A stretch of 64,000 bases of DNA from Lineus longissimus (Eukaryota; Nemertea; Pilidiophora; Heteronemertea; Lineidae): positions 3,038,001 to 3,102,000 of the forward strand of contig NC_088308.1 of assembly GCF_910592395.1 (NCBI RefSeq), in the 5' to 3' direction. Under the pieces are notes generated by a model. The model searched no databases, was not told the origin of the DNA, and worked only from the letters and a program-made list of their open reading frames with translations. Each line of letters starts with the position of its first letter. Within the stretch, counting starts at the first letter, position 1. This document shows, piece after piece, positions 13,701 to 24,724 of the stretch. The translations under genes and the position numbers were made by a program.

Positions 13701-14743
13701 GAGATCACTTCTTAGTGACCATCCATAAGTTGGAAATGATTAATTTTTGCCGAACTCTATGGGTCATTCCATGCCCTAAGACATATGTCTCGGTTCCTGG
13801 CCTTTGACCTTGGAGATTATGATCATTTAATGGTCCACATTGGCCTCGATAAAGAGTTGAAGAAGTGATCTCTTTGCTTTCCAAATGTTTTATTATATTA
13901 ACAGTATTTGAAGAGTTTACTAATATTGCTAAGTTTATACATGCTGTTTGTTATTGTCATCTGATGAGAAAAGCTATTACACAGATACTTAAGAAGATTT
14001 CCCCTTTCCGTCAGTCTATCAAGACATAACAATGTTCCCCATGCAAGTCCGTGTTTGCTTCCTTTCACTCCAAACCCTGTTTATGTGACATGTTGAAATA
14101 CACCAAAAGGCTTCTTTGACTCTTATTTCCCTGTTCCTCAAGTCTTCTATACCAGACATAACAATATTCTGCAAACACATCCGCCTCACTTGGAAATTGG
14201 CAAATTCACAATCCTTTCTCTTTGGGTAGTATGTGTGTTGCTGCGCCTTTGTGATTTTAACTCACGTTTTACTAAAAAACTTTTCACATTGAATTTGTAA
14301 ATTCTCCCTAAGATGTTGAAACTCCTTTCCAAGATTCAAGAGGTTCACATCGTATTTGCCTATGCAGGTGCATGGGGCGGTGGCACTATATTGTAGAGAT
14401 CTAGAAGTTGTAGCTACTATCCCTGGTCAAGGTCTTGTTGCTGCCACACCAGAGTGCTTCTAAGGAGATGCCTGGTTGCAGGTAGCCCTGCATGGTGATA
14501 CAATTTGCCGGGAGTATTAGTAACACTAGATGTAATAAATTGTTAAGCCATCATTTATCACAGAGGCTTTTCAGTTCATCGCTCTAAAAAACTGCCGAGA
14601 AAACAATTGAGACAACTTTCTTTCGACTTTTTTAGGAGAAGAGAAAACAGTACACAGAACAAAAGAAAAAGATGGACGTCAATCACACAAGTTTCTTGGA
14701 CAGCATCAGGGATGAGGCTCTACATGGAGATGAGTGGATCTAA
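1726..14743 (+). CDS. PLAT-domain and ankyrin-repeat protein, 19 coding exons
   Basis: Exons: 1726-1820, 2512-2587, 3383-3535, 3901-4002, 4620-4711, 4944-5139, 5461-5643, 5940-6018, 6189-6341, 6709-6780, 7215-7657, 8074-8103, 9319-9479, 9771-9939, 10231-10307, 10860-11057, 11466-11553, 12629-12760, 14636-14743. Every junction keeps frame, giving 868 residues. The start has a good context (caccATGcc). Residues 1-240 are basic and Ser/Pro-rich. About 250-365 form a PLAT (lipoxygenase-homology) domain, with YRVYVRTGS, then ADVFITLYG, FHVGEIKKIRIGH and GWYLDTCTV. About 377-558 are Ser/Asp/Lys-rich. About 585-740 form five ankyrin repeats (SSALHLAAAFGH, YTPVHVAALNGH, QTPLHLASMSGR, RTPLELAEEYGH). 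The tail is Lys/Glu-rich and ends DEALHGDEWI. PLAT domains bind lipids or proteins near membranes and ankyrin repeats bind proteins, so a cytoplasmic adaptor is an inference. I know no symbol for this combination. Confidence 0.85.
3645..3800 (+). repeat. tRNA-derived SINE in an intron
   Basis: It contains an A-box-like agtggtatagtggcttga and a B-box-like ggtcactgatttgatcc at tRNA spacing, followed by a non-tRNA body (caggtgtataagtgggtact) typical of invertebrate SINEs. It lies in the intron between exons 3 and 4 of the PLAT/ankyrin gene. The tRNA part is too diverged to fold as a working tRNA. Confidence 0.55.
6709..6780 (+). other. Candidate cassette exon of the PLAT/ankyrin gene
   Basis: A 72-nt exon that enters and leaves in phase 1, so it can be skipped without a frame change. 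It encodes a Ser-rich insert (SSSTSSSLYTSIS) that resembles a stretch early in the next exon (SSRRSSTSSYTSIE). This suggests a partial exon duplication and optional inclusion. Splice sites are accacag/AA and CTG/gtaaat. Confidence 0.45.
8074..8103 (+). other. 30-nt lysine-rich microexon of the PLAT/ankyrin gene
   Basis: An exon of only ten codons (KKGKKRSSKK), bounded by gttctag/AAA and AAG/gtaaac, phase 0 on both sides. It lies alone between introns of about 0.4 and 1.2 kb. It adds a basic patch just before the ankyrin domain and could be included or skipped without shifting the frame. Confidence 0.5.
12238..12410 (+). mobile_element. 5'-truncated non-LTR retrotransposon (3' end of ORF2)
   Basis: An open stretch 12238-12342 encodes the last ~34 residues of a LINE reverse-transcriptase ORF, with the recognisable VWNSLPSTLR motif, then FRRDLKTYLF and a stop. 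It is followed by a short 3' tail (gggcgctatataaatg) and an (ATTTC)-like repeat, as in CR1/L2-type elements. It is inserted in the intron before exon 18 of the PLAT/ankyrin gene. Only the 3' tip remains, so it cannot move. Confidence 0.75.
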
Positions 14744-15252
14744 ATACGGATGCTATTCTGTTGGATATAAACATTTTGAGGAAGAATGTCTCAAGTCCAA
14801 CTGTATTTGATCCTTTCTCATATCTATACATTCACTGATGGGAATACTATTGTATGGTGTCATGCGTGCAACAGATGTACATGAAGAATCAGCTTGCCCT
14901 TGCTGGTTCATTGTATATTGGCCGTAGCCCCAGAGACGTTTTGGCGTAATCTGGTTTTGCAAGAGAGGTATAGTGAATATGGAAATGATTAAGATCATTT
15001 TGGGTGATTTGTCTGTAGTTAGATCCTAATTTACTAAGAATCATGTATCAGATGAGTAAATTATGGATCAAACATACATCATGCCTGGTGCCCTTGTACA
15101 ATTATCATTTGAATGGCAGAGAAAACTTGTCATCAGGAAGTTTTGATCGAATCTCAAATTTGTAAATTTGAAAAAGGGTATATTAATCATATTGTGAGTT
15201 ATATCAAAGTTTGATGAAGTGAATATTTAAATTCCAAGCCAAGTGTGACTGA

Positions 15253-15258
15253 AATAAA
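15253..15258 (+). terminator. Poly(A) signal AATAAA for the PLAT/ankyrin gene
   Basis: AATAAA about 510 bases after the stop codon at 14741-14743, followed by a GT-rich stretch (gttttatgcctgttgaggtt). It is the first canonical signal after the stop and the likely 3' end of the transcript. Confidence 0.6.
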
Positions 15259-16007
15259 GTTTTATGCCTGTTGAGGTTACCCTTTGTGATGTGCCCTTAT
15301 ATCTACCGGTGCCCAATCTGAGGGTAAAGTATGTCTCGCCAAATGAGAGCACTGGCAATAACAAAGTTATTAGTTATAGTATATCATCATAGAGGTAGGC
15401 CCAGTGTAGTTAAAGTTGGCAGAGCTTTGCCAAAATATATAAATGCCATTCTTTTTCTTGGACACTGTGATACAACAGACATTAATGTTGTGTGTGAACC
15501 AAATTCTTCAAATGTATCTATACTAGTGTAAATATTAGAAACACCAGCACTTTATTAGAGTCTAATACCTCATGAACTGCTGGAGAACTTATCATAGGCT
15601 GCAGTAGCTATTGCACTTACAAAATATTTTGCACATGCATAGACTGTAAAAATGTTGTTCTGGTACTTATTAGATAATTAATTGAACTGTGTTATGGTGC
15701 CTTCTAAACTGGTATTCATTATGATTCATAATGCCAATGGAAACTAAGACTACAGACTAAGTATAAATTACTTAATATTTGTTATTTTAATTTCTAAGCT
15801 GGCTTTCATTAAATATGGTGTACATGTACTGTATTTTGTATCATGACAGAGCTGTTACATTTCTTCTAATTATGTTATGCAGTTATTCATAAATCAGTGC
15901 AAAATTACTATGCAAAAAAGGCATGCACTTCCAAATCTAGCCGAGTAAAAACCGGTATGTGGACTATTACTCTTTGATACATCGACATATGCATGTGATA
16001 GTTTTTA

Positions 16008-16090
16008 GAGTGGTATAGTGGTTTGAGTGCAAGACTCCTAAATGCAAGATCATGGGTTCAAATCCTTTCCTTATTGTTCATCCATCTGAA
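16008..16090 (+). repeat. tRNA-derived SINE head
   Basis: A-box-like agtggtatagtggtttgag and B-box-like gatcatgggttcaaatcc are spaced as in a tRNA. The A-box part matches the SINE near 3645 almost exactly, so both belong to one family. No clear acceptor stem is seen, which argues against a functional tRNA gene. Confidence 0.55.
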
Positions 16091-17039
16091 GATAAGTTGC
16101 TTTGTAATTTTGACCATATTGGCTTTGTTTTGTGTATGTGATATGTCTAAATGCTGTGATATCATTCGTTTGCTGCTAGCAGGCAATTGTCTGAGATGTA
16201 AATGTATTCAATTTATTGTAATGGCGAGGTCTTTTTGTTAGATTTATTGCATATTTTATGTGATATGACTGTTTGCTAATACCAAGAATTTATAAAGACT
16301 AGTCTTTATTAATTCTTGCTAATACATGTAGTCCTTTACGATACCTTGGAGCAATCATGTTTAAATCCATCCATTTCACAACAGTTTAAGACTTTTTGTA
16401 TATTCGTTTATTATCAGGATCCGTCCACATGATGTGAGCTTTCTAGTTGTTAAGAGTCAAAATCTATGTACCTTCTGTCCTCAACGTTGGGAGGGGGTTG
16501 TTCAGAATGTCCAGAAATGATCATCTCATGCAGTTAGTGGTTAACAATCAAGTGAGAAGATTGTTCTTGAGTTGTGAAAGACACACTGGTGAATCAGTTT
16601 CCAACACTATGGGAAAGGTCTTATTTGGCTTATCACCTTCTCGGGCAAGGTCATGACCTCCCAATTATCTTGCGATAGGTACGTCAGGAATTGAAAATTG
16701 GCAGAACTACAGTTCCCACATTAGTGGGGTGACTAATTTTCCAGTGAGAAGGGTATCAATGTCATAATATTTGTTTTACAATGCTTTTAGTATCTATGTA
16801 GTTGTAAATCATGCTTCAATCTCCTGCACTTTAAATTTACGATTCTATTTTCTAATATTACAAATAAAGCCATTTTATGAAATAAAATTCTTTGTTAATT
16901 TTTGGTAAGTCAAGTACCTGTGGAGATCTCAAGAAACCTACTGAATAGTGGCACCAACACCTCAAGTGTTTGACTGTGGACTTGTCTGCAGGCATACTTT
17001 TATGCGCCAAATTGGTCCAGCAATATTGTCTTTGGTATT

Positions 17040-18080
17040 GCCCAAACCTCTAACTCATGGCTGGGCACCTCTCTTTGTGTCTGAAGAAGAGGGGAATTCA
17101 GGAAAGAACCAAAGGACTTGAGTTAAGCTCTGCCAGTTTGGAGAAGATGAAAATACGTAATGTGCCTGAGGGAGTTCATCTGTTGTGAAATGATTATGGA
17201 TAATGTCCAGAGGCACCTGTTGTAAACCTATTATTATGTCCCTATATCTAGTCGGGAATCCCCTCATTGTTGTAACAAGAGTCCAGGTCCTTGGAGTGGA
17301 TCCAAAGCTTGAAGGTCAAGATGGTCAGGAATGTTCTGGTTTCTTTCAGGAAAGCGAGAGATGAGAAGATGACATGTCTTTTATGATCAACTATATACAT
17401 TAATTGGTCAGAGGATGCGTTAACTGTGCCTTTATCTGGTTACTTCCGATGTCCTAGATGTAGTGATTGTTTGGCCGCTATAAGCTGTTTTCCCTTGACT
17501 GAGAGCCACTGGTAGGAAGCGTGCCAGATAACACCTAGTGGGTAACCAGAAGGAGCATGACTACCATCCAAGTGGACTGTGGTTGGGGCGATGAGTGACA
17601 TTGACAGTCTTTCCTGGCTGGATGTCCTTCATGAATCAATCGCACATGTCATCTGTATAGTATCCCACAACATTGAAGTCCTGAATGGCGGCCCCGTTTC
17701 GAATACCCAGCAACCACAACCTTTGTCCTTCCACCAGCCTTCTAAACTTTCTGATGCTGCCATGAACACTATTACCACTGCTAAAAGCAGGCTACAAGTG
17801 AGAAATATCCTCCTGAAGTCCAGTGTAGTCCCATCTAGGTCCACTTGGACTATCTGAACTAAACTCCTCTGAGAATAGGCAAAGATGACAAGACAGTGCG
17901 ATGCAGTTTCTTTGCCTGGCCTTTATGCAATCTCCATGCTGCACAGTGTCTGCAATCCCATTCCGAGTCTGATCTCTGGAAAAGCCTTGTCAAGACTTTC
18001 AATTTTGAGATCTCTGCCAACCATTATCAATATACTACCGCACAGAATGTGTGGAATACAGAGGACACATCAGAAATAAG
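17040..18080 (-). pseudogene. Decayed coding-like sequence, possibly an old transposon
   Basis: Read on the - strand, several stretches are open over 40-90 codons but are broken by stops and frame changes. One segment near 17629-17857 contains a hydrophobic run (FLTCSLLLAVVIVFM). Base composition is more GC-rich than the flanks, with imperfect open frames on both strands. I could not identify a family. A dead transposon ORF or processed pseudogene is an inference, and non-coding sequence remains possible. Confidence 0.25.
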
Positions 18081-18290
18081 AATAATTTTCAAAAGATACA
18101 CAAAGTTTATTCATAAAACTTGATTCAATCACAGCAATGTCACAAGCAAAGACAGCTTGGGGCACAATACTCCATTCACAGGAGGGAACACATTCGAGAG
18201 TCCATGTATACCAGTGTCTTTGATGATTCACCAGAGTGTCTCAGAAGGAGTCCAATTTCACATGCAAGCCACTGTTTCTTCACTACATAG

Positions 18291-18296
18291 TTTATT
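18291..18296 (-). terminator. Probable uS7m poly(A) signal (AATAAA on - strand)
   Basis: TTTATT on the + strand (ctgaaataaac when read on the - strand), four bases from the edge of the transposon at 18301. No AATAAA lies in the 91 bases between the uS7m stop and the transposon, so this may be the original signal displaced 1.58 kb by the insertion. Confidence 0.4.
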
Positions 18297-18300
18297 TCAG

Positions 18301-19883
18301 CGCCCTCACCGAAAGGCAGTGCACTGAAAATGACTGCATCACACTGCTTTTGACTGAAACCCCCACTGCATATGACTGTCTTAAGGCATATCATTTTTTC
18401 TTAATGTTTTAAAACCACTGATTTTGACTGAAAGACCACTGCAAAGCACTGCCACTTGCATATCATTATGAACAACGTATTTCAAAAACACTGCATTTGA
18501 CTGAAAGACCACTGATTTCCACTTCTCTAACTCTGATCGAAACCCGTGGCATTTTCAACATGACTGAAAACCACTGCTTTATGACTGGTGAGATTAAGAC
18601 TTGATGGCAGTGTAAAGCAGTGGTAATTGCAGTCAAATTCAGTGTTAAATATCACCCATAATGCAACCTGAGACAGGAAGCTAGTAAGTTTGAATTTGAT
18701 AGTCAAACATTCAAGAAATCATGGTACCTCTTCATATTTCTCGATATTTACCCGAATTTCAATATGAGAAGAGGGGAGTTTTAGTCAGTTTGAATTGGAA
18801 CACATAAGGAGCCAAATGAATGCAAAAAGGGTAATCTCGACAGACACTGAAGTTGTATTTTCAGCAAATCAAGAAGGCTGTAGGCCCTATAGGTGTTGTA
18901 ATGCATGCATACACTGCAAGATATCTGCATGTATCTTCATGCATCTACTGTAGGCCCTATAGGTGTTAATTGTAATGTATGCATACACTGCAAATTATCT
19001 GCATGGGAGCTCAATACACATCAATCAGTAGATCATTATTCTACAGGCCGCGTGCAGTTACTTTATTTGGACGTCAATTTGATCTAGCTTCAATCCCTGA
19101 CATCACTGACAGTAGCTATGTGCCATGTGTCGTTTCAATTGTCTAGTAACCCCATCTGAACACTGTCATTATGACAAAGTTTGCAATGACGTAGGTCAAG
19201 GACGTGAATTTGTCATCTTTTTACTGTGTCACGTCATCATACAATGGCGATGTCCTCTATTTGTGCAGATGACGTCATCACTACCATATTGGACGCAAAC
19301 ACACCGTCTAAAATAGGACAGCAAAAGTAACAGTTCGCTAGAAGTTTTTGCTTTTTCGAACAATTTCTTTGGTTGTCATCAGCACAGGGGGGTCACGTCC
19401 CCCAAACCTTTCTCGGCATCCGTGCCTGCATGCCATTAAATAAATTATTCATATTAACACTGAAAATGACTGCTCCCTCCAAGAGGTTTTGGAAATGGCA
19501 GTCAAAATCAGTGGTGTTTCAGTGTGGATTCAGTGTGCTGCGAAATATTTAAATTAACACTGAACCCCACTGCCAGCCCTGTGCATGATGCATAGTGGGG
19601 AGTCATTTTCAGTGTCAAAAGCAGTGGAAATCAGTCAGCCTAAATATTTAAATGAGCACTGCTTTTGACTGCCTTACCACTGATTTTGACTGTCTTACCA
19701 CTGCTTATGACTCCCTAACCTCTATTTTTGATTGCTGTATAACTGTATGCTTTGGTATTGCGTGACTGAAAAACACTCCCTATGACTGCTTTCCACTGAT
19801 TTCAACACTGCCATAAAAATGTGAGGTAACACTGCAACCTGACTGAATCCTGACTGATATCACACTGCTTTTCGGTGAGGGCG
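18301..19883. mobile_element. DNA transposon with 21-bp TIRs and subterminal ACTG repeats, non-autonomous
   Basis: The left end 18301-18321 (CGCCCTCACCGAAAGG, then CAGTG) is matched by an inverted copy at 19863-19883 with one mismatch. Inside each end, about 350-430 bp is filled with short motifs of the type CACTG, TGACTG and CAGT on both strands. The middle (18660-19450) is mostly unique and holds a 70-bp direct duplication. No transposase frame is visible. Dense subterminal repeats usually bind transposase in hAT- and CACTA-like elements, but the TIR does not tell me the superfamily, and I see no clear target duplication. Confidence 0.7.
18880..19018 (+). repeat. 70-bp tandem duplication inside the transposon
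   Basis: Two near-identical units start at 18880 and 18950 (tgtaggccctataggtgtt...atgcatacactgcaa...tatctgcatg). They differ by a few bases and a small insertion. Confidence 0.7.
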
Positions 19884-19974
19884 ACCACAGGAGAAATCTC
19901 AAGAATTATTCCTTCAAGAATCGAGTCCATTCAAATGGGACTAAAATCCTGTAATGTCTTGGCATTCAATGTCA

Positions 19975-22495
19975 CTACCACCTGAAGTGAGCATAGGCTC
20001 TATTGGCCTCACATTGTTTATGCAAGTCTTGTTTCTTTCGTACACTTTTGCCCTGAAAAATAACAAACCAGTATCAGTGTAAGGATGATGAGCAAATGGA
20101 AAAAGTATTGTCCTGTGGTAAGGAGATGTCATAGGGAACAAATCTGTGATGATAAGAATTGGCTTAATTTTCCTTTTCTTTTTGACGTCTTGGATGAAGG
20201 ATTCATTTCTCAATGCCCAGAGTGTCCTCAACACTTTTGCTACCGCACCTGGTAATTTACCAGACTTGTACACTGTTTACTACTAGCCCAGTGATCCGTA
20301 CTGCTAATATTCCCTCAGTTCTATCCTTCACCACAGTGCAGGTGCAGGCCAAGGGTAATTGTCTAAACCCTGCAGTAGTGAAGGGTTTATAAAGAGGGTC
20401 AGTGTTGTTGTTGACACAGAACCCACCTCATTATTTGCTGCTTCAATCAGTTCATAGGCCAACTTGTCATAGAATCTCATCTTTGGATCCTTCTCCATCC
20501 CCGAGTTGATGAGCCAATTCATTGCTTTGAATCTGCTGTAGTTAGGTTTACAAGGAACAGGCACCTGCAGATTAATCAATTGTTTAGAATAACTTCTTTT
20601 TTAGCATTGGTCACATGGCATTATTAACAAAAAAAACTGAATTTCTTACAGCTTTAAGGAGTCTCATTGTTTATTCTGCATCTGCATCTGTCTAAATGTA
20701 ACTTTCATAGTACACCAAATCTTCTTCTTCATTGACAAATTCAGACCTGTGTACATGTGGGTCTCCACACTCCTCCTCGATATGATATCGATGTCACATC
20801 ACCCATGCATCGAGGCCCATTGTGTTGTGAGCAAGCTTAAATTCTCTCAATTACTGTATACTGACCTGATATGTGACACCTCCTTTGACTATTTTTGTTA
20901 ATATGAGTACAGGTCGACAATTCTCAACTGCCTTATTGAAAATATCTACAGGATCTAATATTATTTGTTCACGGTCCTCTGGAGAAGACTTGTGGTATTT
21001 TTCTATTTGAATCCGTTTGACGTTTTTTAAAGCCTGGAAAGAAAAGGGAAAAACACAATTGTTACAAGTTGCCATATCCTGCATGCAGGTGTGCCAACTT
21101 CTTTAGGTTGAGTGAGAGTCTTTCTGACCAGATGGAGATATTCTCGCCCTCAAACTACAATGTAGGGGGAGCCCACTTCATCATGACACCGCAAGGCAGC
21201 AGACATGACTGAAAGGCTATCAACTCCAATCAAAGGCTTAAAAAGAACAAATTGGTTCAACTTGGTTCAGGCTAACTTAGAACATGCATGTACACATAGA
21301 AGAAATCTAAACAGAAAATCTGTAACTCAGGTTTTAGAGGGCAACCTTAGTGGAGGACCAACCATTCTAATACCTCAAATTTAATCACCATGACTTCTCG
21401 CAGCTTGTTTTTGAATTGTACGTACCTGTTCTAACAAATTTCTTGCCAATTGCTTTTTACCATCTTCCATCATGATATTGATGAATTTTCTGTAATGAAA
21501 AGCGGCAAAGATTAGGTTTATAAAATCATGAGATACTATACTAGAAAAAAAATAGGCATTGCACCTAACTTCACTTCTATCAGAATGTCTATTTTACTCT
21601 ATAGTCTAGAAAGTCTGACAGGAACAAATATGCTTAAGAAAGATAGCTAGGACTATAATAAAAGATAAGACTTTTTGCTACATCAAACTATACTAATCAT
21701 TTTCAAAAGCTCTTCAAATGAGCAATAAAACAATGTAATGTTTTCTAGATATCACCAATTGATATCTCCTGCAGTCAAAAGTAATACATGTATTCCAAAG
21801 CTGGGACTCTTCTTCACCGAAGCCTATAACTCTGCCAACTTACTCCATTTCTGGGTTACACGTGAAGAGGGTGTGCTCCATACTTCTGGCCGCCTTGATC
21901 GGTTGGAATCTTCGGACATCATCTTCTGGCAAAGGCTGGGCTAGTGCTGCTTTATCCAACGTAGGCTCCAAGAACTGCTTGTGGTATTTGGCGCTTCTTG
22001 TCTGCACTACCCTGTTTAAAAAGAAAAGTAGTTCTGTGAGGATGTAACGTGTCTACGAGGACGTGAATATGTCAATGACAATGTCCTTGTCAGATTTTAT
22101 CCATCGATTGCGAAGGTCGGAGACCGCAACTAGGCCTACCAGTACCAATCTTAGGCCTACCACTCTGCAGCAATCACAAGAACCACTTAGACAGGTCACT
22201 CACTGGCACTGTCAACAATGCACGAGGGTGATATAACGGGGACAGATAACAACTTATGTCAGAATATAGTCCGAAAATGGATCATCCGGCAATCAAGGGA
22301 CAACTGTAAACCATTTCTTCTTATCCGAATTTAGCATAATCAGCAACGAAAATAGAACAAAGCCAGTAATCAATTGATTAAACGCTTCCCAAGAACGTTT
22401 CCTTACATTGGTATATATGTTTTTGAAATGAGTAACGGATTTAGAACCACATTTCTTCCAAGCAATTTGCAAACATGTTGCACTGTGGAAGCCAT
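19975..22495 (-). CDS. MRPS7: Mitochondrial small ribosomal subunit protein uS7m
   Basis: Six exons on the - strand: 22495-22407, 22011-21844, 21489-21426, 21033-20866, 20564-20427, 20052-19975. The joined frame gives 234 residues, close to the 242 of human MRPS7. uS7 nucleates assembly of the head of the small mitoribosomal subunit by binding 12S rRNA. The uS7 signature is clear: [17 protein letters not shown] in the first core helix, then GGVTYQVPVPC, and the C-terminal [21 protein letters not shown] motif, ending Arg-Trp as in vertebrate proteins. Residues 1-35 are basic with few acidic residues ([15 protein letters not shown]), fitting a mitochondrial presequence. An out-of-frame ATG lies 40 bases upstream. 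It shares an 82-bp promoter region with GID4, and its 3' UTR seems to carry the transposon at 18301-19883. Confidence 0.95.
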
Positions 22496-22577
22496 TTTCT
22501 TTTGATGAAGTCACATGACACATGGAGGCCGCCATTTTGGACAGAGATTCCCGAATGAATGGTTTTTCTGCAAGAAA
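22496..22577. promoter_or_regulatory. Compact bidirectional promoter between uS7m and GID4
   Basis: Only 82 bp separate the two divergent start codons. The interval has a gtcacatgac palindrome (CLEAR/USF-like E-box variant, 22510-22519) and a YY1-type core (ggccgccattttgg, 22528-22540; ATGGCGGCC on the - strand). No TATA box is seen. YY1 sites over the start region are common in nuclear genes for mitochondrial proteins. In-frame and out-of-frame upstream ATGs (22515 for GID4, 22535 on the - strand) suggest that transcripts start very near or inside this interval. Confidence 0.6.
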
Positions 22578-24417
22578 ATGCCAATAAAAGTCGATTTAGA
22601 TCCTCCGCCACCAGCAAATTCTGTTCAGCCTGGAATTCAAACTACTCTGTTGTACAGTGGTTCAAAATTTCAGGGTCACCAGAAGAGTAAAGGCAATAGT
22701 TACGATGTAGAAGTTGTGTTGCAGGTAAAACCAAAGAAAGTCAACATCAAATCCGGTACCCCATCAAATCAAATGAAAAAAACTATTAAGAATAATCTGC
22801 CTCTTCATTCTATGTTTAAGCAGTGTTGCATTTGCAATCTTCCCCTTGCGACGTAACATTTCATGTGTTTTGATTCTGTCGCCAAATTGGCTGTTGGAAT
22901 TCAAGTGCAAAGTCATGAAGTGACAATGACATCGTCATCGAACAGCCCCTGAGCCTGATGACAAACATGCAACACGATGATGACAGTGTAAATATTGTTT
23001 TCTCATTGCAGCATGTGGACTTGGAAAATTCTTACCTGTGTGGGTACCTTAAAATAAAAGGACTTACTGAAGAATATCCAACACTCACTACATTTTTCGA
23101 TGGCGAGATAATCAGCAAAAGGTATCCATTCCTGACAAGAAAGTGGGACGCTGACGAGGATGTAGACAGAAAACATTGGGTAAAGGTCCTTATTTACTTA
23201 CATTCACATTGCAGGAGGCTTTGAGGCCCTACACCTACATGCTCCATACTGTGGCATTTCAGGGTTTCTAGAAGAATGCAGGGTATTCTATGCCTGTCAC
23301 TTTGCTGTTTTTTACCTGGCTGAGTGACTACCTGCTCAGTTTTCTGCTCCCCTTCCAAGAATCTGCTCTAAGTCTCTTTTGGTTTTCTTCTTGTGTTGTA
23401 AAATGCTTCCTTTAATCATACTGACATGCAACAAATTTCAAGTAATACTAATAGACAAGGCATGGTTCCTGAAATCAGAATACAGAATCACTGATATGTT
23501 TATGTTCTGATGTTCATGTTTCTGTTTTTCAGGGAAAATTTCTTTCTTTTTACCAGTTTGCAAAAACTTTCAACTCAGATGCATTCGATTATGATGAACT
23601 GAGGAACACAGATTTTATATTCATGAGATGGAAGGTAAGAATGTGAAGTTCTCTTTGATAAAAATGTCAAGCATGTTGTATGGAGTTTTCTCTAATTATA
23701 CACTCTGGGTGGTAGACGAATTGCGCGTGCAGTAGCTTTTGCGCTTTTAAACTCAAAAGTTCCATATGCTGGGTTCAGAAGGCAATCATGATTGACCATT
23801 GTCTCAGTGCCTGATGGGGAGGTATGATGGCAAACACAGAATAAAACATTAGCAGCATAGCACAGTGTTATTGAAGTCCAATATCAACCTTTTGACAACC
23901 GTTGTTTTGAGAATACTTAAATTTTTAAAATCTCAAATTTTTGGTTTATTTCAGGAACACTTTTTAGTGCCAGACCATACCATCAAGGACATCAGCGGTG
24001 CTTCTTTTGCAGGATTCTATTATATTTGTTTTCAAAAATCCACAGCAACGATTGAGGGATATTACTACCACAGAAATTCTGAATGGTGAGTAAATTGTGC
24101 AAGGGATGATGAGACAGGCTGAACTCTTATTTTATGCACAATGTGTCTCCTGAGTGCAGTTCTGGACTAAAAGCTCAGGATATGTAATGTACATGTACTA
24201 TGGTCTATTGTTTTAAATTGAAAACTGAGATAGAAAGGTCTTGTTCCTTATGACCAATGTTATCTAAAAAGCATATCATTCCAGGTAAAGAATCAGGTTG
24301 AAACATTTGAAAATTTGCTAACAATTGATCTTGCATTTTGTTGTCAATTCCAGGTACCAGTCATTGAACTTAACACACGTGCCAGAACACAGTATAGCTG
24401 TCTATGAATTCAGATGA
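22578..24417 (+). CDS. GID4: GID4, substrate receptor of the CTLH/GID E3 ubiquitin ligase
   Basis: Five exons: 22578-22724, 23012-23179, 23533-23634, 23955-24085, 24354-24417, in frame throughout, 203 residues. GID4 recognises Pro/N-degrons and other N-terminal residues with its beta-barrel and recruits targets to the CTLH E3 complex. The family is highly conserved and the match is nearly residue-for-residue to vertebrate GID4: SLLYSGSKF-like start ([19 protein letters not shown]), [60 protein letters not shown], and the C-terminal [13 protein letters not shown]. The short Pro-rich leader ([15 protein letters not shown]) aligns with the internal start of the mammalian protein. An in-frame ATG at 22515 would add 21 residues but overlaps the shared promoter. 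It is head to head with uS7m. Confidence 0.97.
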
Positions 24418-24724
24418 GATATCATGGGAGGAGTAGTGAGATTGGAAGCAAGGACTGTAGGGAGGTGATAGAATGTCACACCGGTGCTTGTGTCCTTTTT
24501 CATTTTTCGGAAAGTCGGGAAAATTAAGAGGCTGCTGTTTAAGGAATCAATTCAAACACCATGAGGTTATAGCTAAAATGTAGGCCAAAAGTGAGGCGGC
24601 AGCCAAGGTTTTGGTTTTGACAGCTTCCCCAAGCAGTGTTTTGTGAGACAACCAATACACACTGTGAGGTATCAATTTCTATTCCGAAACACCTAAACTG
24701 GATATATATGTTATTGTTAGGCAT

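Larger units (their letters stand above)
14744..16990. other. 3' UTR and intergenic AT-rich DNA
   Basis: Apart from the poly(A) signal near 15253 and the SINE near 16008, I see nothing structured here. Short ORFs occur, but they lack splice context and their composition is like random AT-rich DNA. Confidence 0.5.

Noticed and set aside
17579-17857. 92-codon + strand ORF
   Set aside because: It is the antisense of a stretch that is open on the other strand as part of a decayed sequence. No support for a live gene.
22293-22535. 80-codon - strand ORF (MAASMCHV...) as the start of uS7m
   Set aside because: It is out of frame with the uS7 core. The ATG at 22495 with a donor at 22407 keeps frame with every later exon.
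22515-22577. In-frame upstream start for GID4
   Set aside because: It lies in the shared promoter interval, and the added residues do not resemble the family. The ATG at 22578 gives a leader like the internal start of the mammalian protein.
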